64,000 nucleotides of DNA from JBECKS01 sp964557005. Its GTDB lineage: Bacteria > Pseudomonadota > Gammaproteobacteria > Pseudomonadales > JBECKS01. The notes beneath the pieces were generated by a model. It had not been told where the DNA came from. It ran no database searches and worked only from the letters and a program-made list of their open reading frames with translations. Positions within the stretch are counted from its first letter, which is position 1. Each line of letters opens with the position of its first letter. The stretch covers positions 66,625-130,624 of the forward strand of contig CAZKYI010000007.1 of the NCBI GenBank assembly GCA_964557005.1, in the 5' to 3' direction. Shown piece after piece: positions 61,204 through 64,000 of this stretch. The translations under genes were made by a program, and so were the position numbers.

Positions 61204-63375
61204 TTAGTGGAAACCAATTGCCCGCTGCTTATCCTCTTTCAGACTACACTCATTCTCCAATGCCGCAAACAATTCCTCTGTACTGCGAATCGGCTTGAAA
61301 CGATGCCGCCGCTTTACCGCTGCAAAATCGCCCGGCGTGATGTTTTTCAACAGAGCAATGTCCACCAGTATTTCTTCAGAGGGTGGCTCCAGCGCCAAAT
61401 CCTTGGCAACAGCCTGCATCAAATGCCATGCCTGTTCGGTTAACAAATAATCAAAATGGATTTTCAAATCAAAGCGGCGCAGCGAAGCCTGATCCAGCCC
61501 TTGCATTAAATTGGTTGAAGCAATAAACACGCCCGAAAAACTTTCCATCTGGGTGAGCATTTCATTCACTTGGCTTACTTGCCAAGAGAATTGTGCGCCA
61601 CGTCTGTCTTGCAAAAAGCTGTCTACCTCATCAATCAGCAACAAGGCATGTTCACGCTCGGCCTGCTCAAACGCCGCAGCAATGTTTTTTTCGCATTCAC
61701 CCAGCCACATGGACTGCAAATCCGAAACTCTTTTAACCAGCAGCGGCATGTTCAGTGTTTCAGCCAGCCAGTGCCCATAGGCGGTTTTTCCCGTACCTGG
61801 CGGCCCATACAGGCAAATACGCGCATTTTTATTTTCGCGTATTCCCTCGGCAATGCCCTGAATATCGACATTGGCATTCACATAGGCGGGACTATAAAAA
61901 TCCGGCAAGGCATGGCTATCGGCCTTGGGAATACGTTTATAACGCTGCACACGCAGGGTATTGTTCATCAACAACTCCAATGCCTGCTCGCTGGAAGTGG
62001 CTGTTTCCCCTGCATCCAACTGTTGGCGAATGGCCGACACAACCGAAGCTGCTCGCTGAATAACCGCAGGCGACAAATCTTCGGCCTCGGCAAAACGTGC
62101 AGTTGTTTTTTCACTTAACAAATCCCCACAGCTCTCCTCAAGCAGTTTTTTCCTGTGCTGGCGTGTGGGCATGGGCATTTCAATCACCATATCAAAACGG
62201 CGCAAGTAGGCCTTATCCATACCTGACGCATTGGATAACCAGAAGGTAGGCACCGGATTTTCTTCCAAAGCACGATTGATCCATGCCTTGCCGTTCTTGT
62301 AGGTGCGATATGGCCCAAAAAAGAAAAAATCCATGTCCTCCTCAAAGTCCAGTACATCTTCCACTTCATCAAACAATAACAGAGCCTTTTTTGATTCAAA
62401 AAAACACTGCGCAGCCCGATAAGAACGGAAGCGCTGCTGACCACTTATCTGACTACCTGACTTGTCCTCACTAGATACTTCGAGCAACTCGCAACCAAAG
62501 TGTTTTGCCAGCACTTTAACCAACTGGCTTTTTCCTGTACCCGGTGCCCCATAAATAAAAATATTCACGCCTTTGCGTTTGCTTTCCAGCACATGCTGCA
62601 AATAAGGCAGCAACACATGTAATGTTTTTCCCATATGAGGAAAATCATCCAGTGATAATTGTGCGGGGCTACTGGACATCACCGCTTCTTTAATCAGTTG
62701 TACAGGGTCAGCAGACTGATTCATCAAATAATCACAAAAATTATCCGATAACAATTCCATGCGCTGTGGTAAAGATTTAGCTCCCATCCAATTCAAATGT
62801 GAAAATCCGTTACGATTAAAAGTTAATAAACCCGAACGTATTAACACACTATCCACCTTTAAAGCATGGAGAATGGCTTCTTGAGGCAAATGCAATAACG
62901 AGGATAAAAAACGATATATCTGCTTGACGGACATATGTCCCATAGCATGGGTGACTTGCTCCAATACTGGATCGCTAGACAAATACAAAAAGAATTGGAA
63001 CAAGGCAACTTCCACCTCATTCAGCCCAATCAAATCAGCTAAAACCTTCAGGTTTTTCTGCAATAAAGTGGGAGCTTGTAATTCATCAGCCTGCACTTCC
63101 AGTGCTACATAAGTTCTACGCATTTTGGCACGCACCTTCCATTTATTAAAATCCTCGTCCTCCTGCTGGTACCCAACAAAAAATTTTTCATAGCCTAAAC
63201 CAACACCAATGCTGTTATCGGAAAAACCACTCTCTCCAACAATACGCGCCATTCCGTTCATCGGCACCAGAATACGATAAACCCATAACCTGACGATGGG
63301 ATCCATCGTGTGCTCAAAGGGGTCACTAGTAATAACGGGGCTTGTAGTGGGTAGTAATTGGCTTGAATTTGACAT
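61204..63375 (-). CDS. Double AAA+ ATPase
   Basis: 723 residues from the ATG at 63375, which has an AGGAG ribosome binding site 6 nt upstream; an ATG at 63495 would run through the shared operators and is less likely. Residues 1-245 are a unique, mostly helical N-domain. AAA module 1: Walker A GAPGTGKS (276-283), Walker B LLLFDEVED (332-340). AAA module 2: Walker A GPPGTGKT (524-531), Walker B LLLIDEVDS (578-586). CDC48-like tandem order, but the N-domain is not recognised. A remodelling or unfolding role is inferred. Confidence 0.85.
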   Translation of the reverse strand: MSNSSQLLPTTSPVITSDPFEHTMDPIVRLWVYRILVPMNGMARIVGESGFSDNSIGVGLGYEKFFVGYQQEDEDFNKWKVRAKMRRTYVALEVQADELQAPTLLQKNLKVLADLIGLNEVEVALFQFFLYLSSDPVLEQVTHAMGHMSVKQIYRFLSSLLHLPQEAILHALKVDSVLIRSGLLTFNRNGFSHLNWMGAKSLPQRMELLSDNFCDYLMNQSADPVQLIKEAVMSSSPAQLSLDDFPHMGKTLHVLLPYLQHVLESKRKGVNIFIYGAPGTGKSQLVKVLAKHFGCELLEVSSEDKSGSQISGQQRFRSYRAAQCFFESKKALLLFDEVEDVLDFEEDMDFFFFGPYRTYKNGKAWINRALEENPVPTFWLSNASGMDKAYLRRFDMVIEMPMPTRQHRKKLLEESCGDLLSEKTTARFAEAEDLSPAVIQRAASVVSAIRQQLDAGETATSSEQALELLMNNTLRVQRYKRIPKADSHALPDFYSPAYVNANVDIQGIAEGIRENKNARICLYGPPGTGKTAYGHWLAETLNMPLLVKRVSDLQSMWLGECEKNIAAAFEQAEREHALLLIDEVDSFLQDRRGAQFSWQVSQVNEMLTQMESFSGVFIASTNLMQGLDQASLRRFDLKIHFDYLLTEQAWHLMQAVAKDLALEPPSEEILVDIALLKNITPGDFAAVKRRHRFKPIRSTEELFAALENECSLKEDKQRAIGFH

Positions 63376-63417
63376 AACAGGCTCCTGAGTTGTTAGAAGT
63401 CCATTATCACCATAGAT

Positions 63418-63483
63418 GCGACAAACTGTGTCGTATCGTGCTACCAAAGCCACATAAATTCCAGCGACACAAATTGTCATATC
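63418..63483. promoter_or_regulatory. Two similar inverted-repeat sites in a divergent promoter
   Basis: Site A (63418-63437) has CGACA-N5-TGTCG; site B (63464-63483) has GACA-N5-TGTC. The two 20-bp sites agree at 15 positions and begin 46 bp apart, between the AAA+ gene and the gene at 63519. Candidate operators for one regulator acting on both genes. Confidence 0.55.
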
Positions 63484-63518
63484 CGTGGATAACATAGAGC
63501 TTCCAAGAGGAGCTGAAT

Positions 63519-63950
63519 ATGTCCACAGACACCGTAAAAACCACGATAATCACAACAGAATGGCAGCAACAAAACACGGGGCAAGCACTGTTACTTGCGC
63601 TTGATAACCTCTATAAGCAGCCTTCAGAACGTAGGAACTATTCGAATCATAATCTGTTTCTGCAACATTTTGATCGGGCTAAAAAAACGCTCACAGAATC
63701 GCAAGTCATTGTGAACGGTGAAATTGCTGAAAATCAGGAACCTGATTATCAATTCATACTTATGCCAGAAGAAGGAATGCTGACAAGTGAAGACCTTTAT
63801 CAGCTTCGATCTGAATCCCTGTCTATTTTTGTCAGCTTGCAACCCATCGAAAAAGTTGATTTGGAATTTAAAAAAATTCTAAAAGAATTCGTATATATAG
63901 ATTCAAACCACTGCGTAATTTTTCCAGAAACACTCACGCCAGAATTGTAA
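63519..63950 (+). CDS. Unknown protein divergent from the AAA+ gene
   Basis: 143 residues, with an AGGAG ribosome binding site 6 nt before the ATG. Mixed charged protein, no signal peptide or membrane segment. Contains YQFILMPEEGMLTSEDLYQLRSESLSIFVSLQ; no family recognised. It shares the 143-bp divergent region and its two inverted-repeat sites with the double AAA+ gene, so the two are probably co-regulated. Confidence 0.65.
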   Translation: MSTDTVKTTIITTEWQQQNTGQALLLALDNLYKQPSERRNYSNHNLFLQHFDRAKKTLTESQVIVNGEIAENQEPDYQFILMPEEGMLTSEDLYQLRSESLSIFVSLQPIEKVDLEFKKILKEFVYIDSNHCVIFPETLTPEL

Positions 63951-64000
63951 TCCCCCCATTTTCCGAAACGGAAATAAGTAGAATTTAAGCTGCCTTCAGC

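Noticed and set aside
63376..63495. 40-residue N-terminal extension of the AAA+ protein
   Set aside because: It would cover the divergent promoter and the inverted repeats; the ATG at 63375 has a good ribosome binding site.

Overview
The window looks like chromosomal DNA from an aerobic, probably marine or freshwater gammaproteobacterium, moderately AT-leaning. The lineage is inferred from gene order. fabF-acpP-fabG-fabD-plsX-rpmF-yceD-HAD-rluC-rne, then murB, kdsB, a Trm112-like gene, lpxK, msbA, exbD, exbB, comEC, a DUF2062 gene and the lol genes match the arrangement I know from Pseudomonas and its relatives. ubiG-mupP-yciK also has the Pseudomonas-type order. The steroid genes would fit a Cellvibrionales/Spongiibacter-type relative, but the exact taxon is a guess. 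I saw no tRNA, rRNA, CRISPR array, insertion sequence or phage structural gene.

Region by region. 1-6772: minus-strand fatty-acid and phospholipid synthesis cluster, with L32, YceD, a HAD phosphatase and RluC. 6773-7287: long leader of rne with two strong hairpins. 7288-9606: RNase E. 9616-16492: a five-gene minus-strand operon (delta-60-repeat lipoprotein, imelysin-like lipoprotein, HTTM membrane protein, DCC thiol protein, TonB-dependent receptor) behind a promoter overlapped by a good Fur box. It sits as an island between rne and murB. 16620-29383: cell-envelope genes (MurB, KdsB, LpxK, MsbA, ExbB/ExbD, ComEC, Lol lipoprotein export). 29502-32200: a secreted coiled protein, UbiG, a MupP-like phosphatase and a YciK-like dehydrogenase. 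32438-36002: the electron-transfer-flavoprotein module (EtfA, EtfB and divergent ETF-quinone oxidoreductase), which carries electrons from acyl-CoA dehydrogenases to quinone. 36093-39889: a Fic enzyme with a DUF1285 partner and a candidate small convergent antitoxin, a HIT protein and MnmC.

39927-46719: class II aldolase-like protein, FATP-type acyl-CoA synthetase, HSDL2-like dehydrogenase, AraC regulator, diguanylate cyclase and LysR regulator. 46844-49527: two small acidic proteins and monomeric isocitrate dehydrogenase. 49566-58546: steroid A/B-ring catabolism module: a ketosteroid-dehydrogenase-like flavoprotein, then HsaA/TesA2-, HsaD/TesD-, HsaE/TesE-, HsaG/TesF- and HsaF/TesG-like enzymes and a LuxR-type regulator, interrupted by a RhuM gene. 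The ring-cleaving dioxygenase is not in the window. 58533-63950: a WYL regulator, a DUF2779 protein that reads as a Cas4-like Fe-S nuclease joined to a DEDD exonuclease, a double AAA+ ATPase, and a divergent unknown protein. The ATPase and the unknown gene share an intergenic region with two similar inverted-repeat sites.

The two best candidates for undescribed systems are the Fur-controlled imelysin/HTTM/DCC/receptor operon and the WYL/DUF2779/double-AAA+ cluster. The Fic locus with a separate small protein carrying an inhibitory-helix-like motif comes next.
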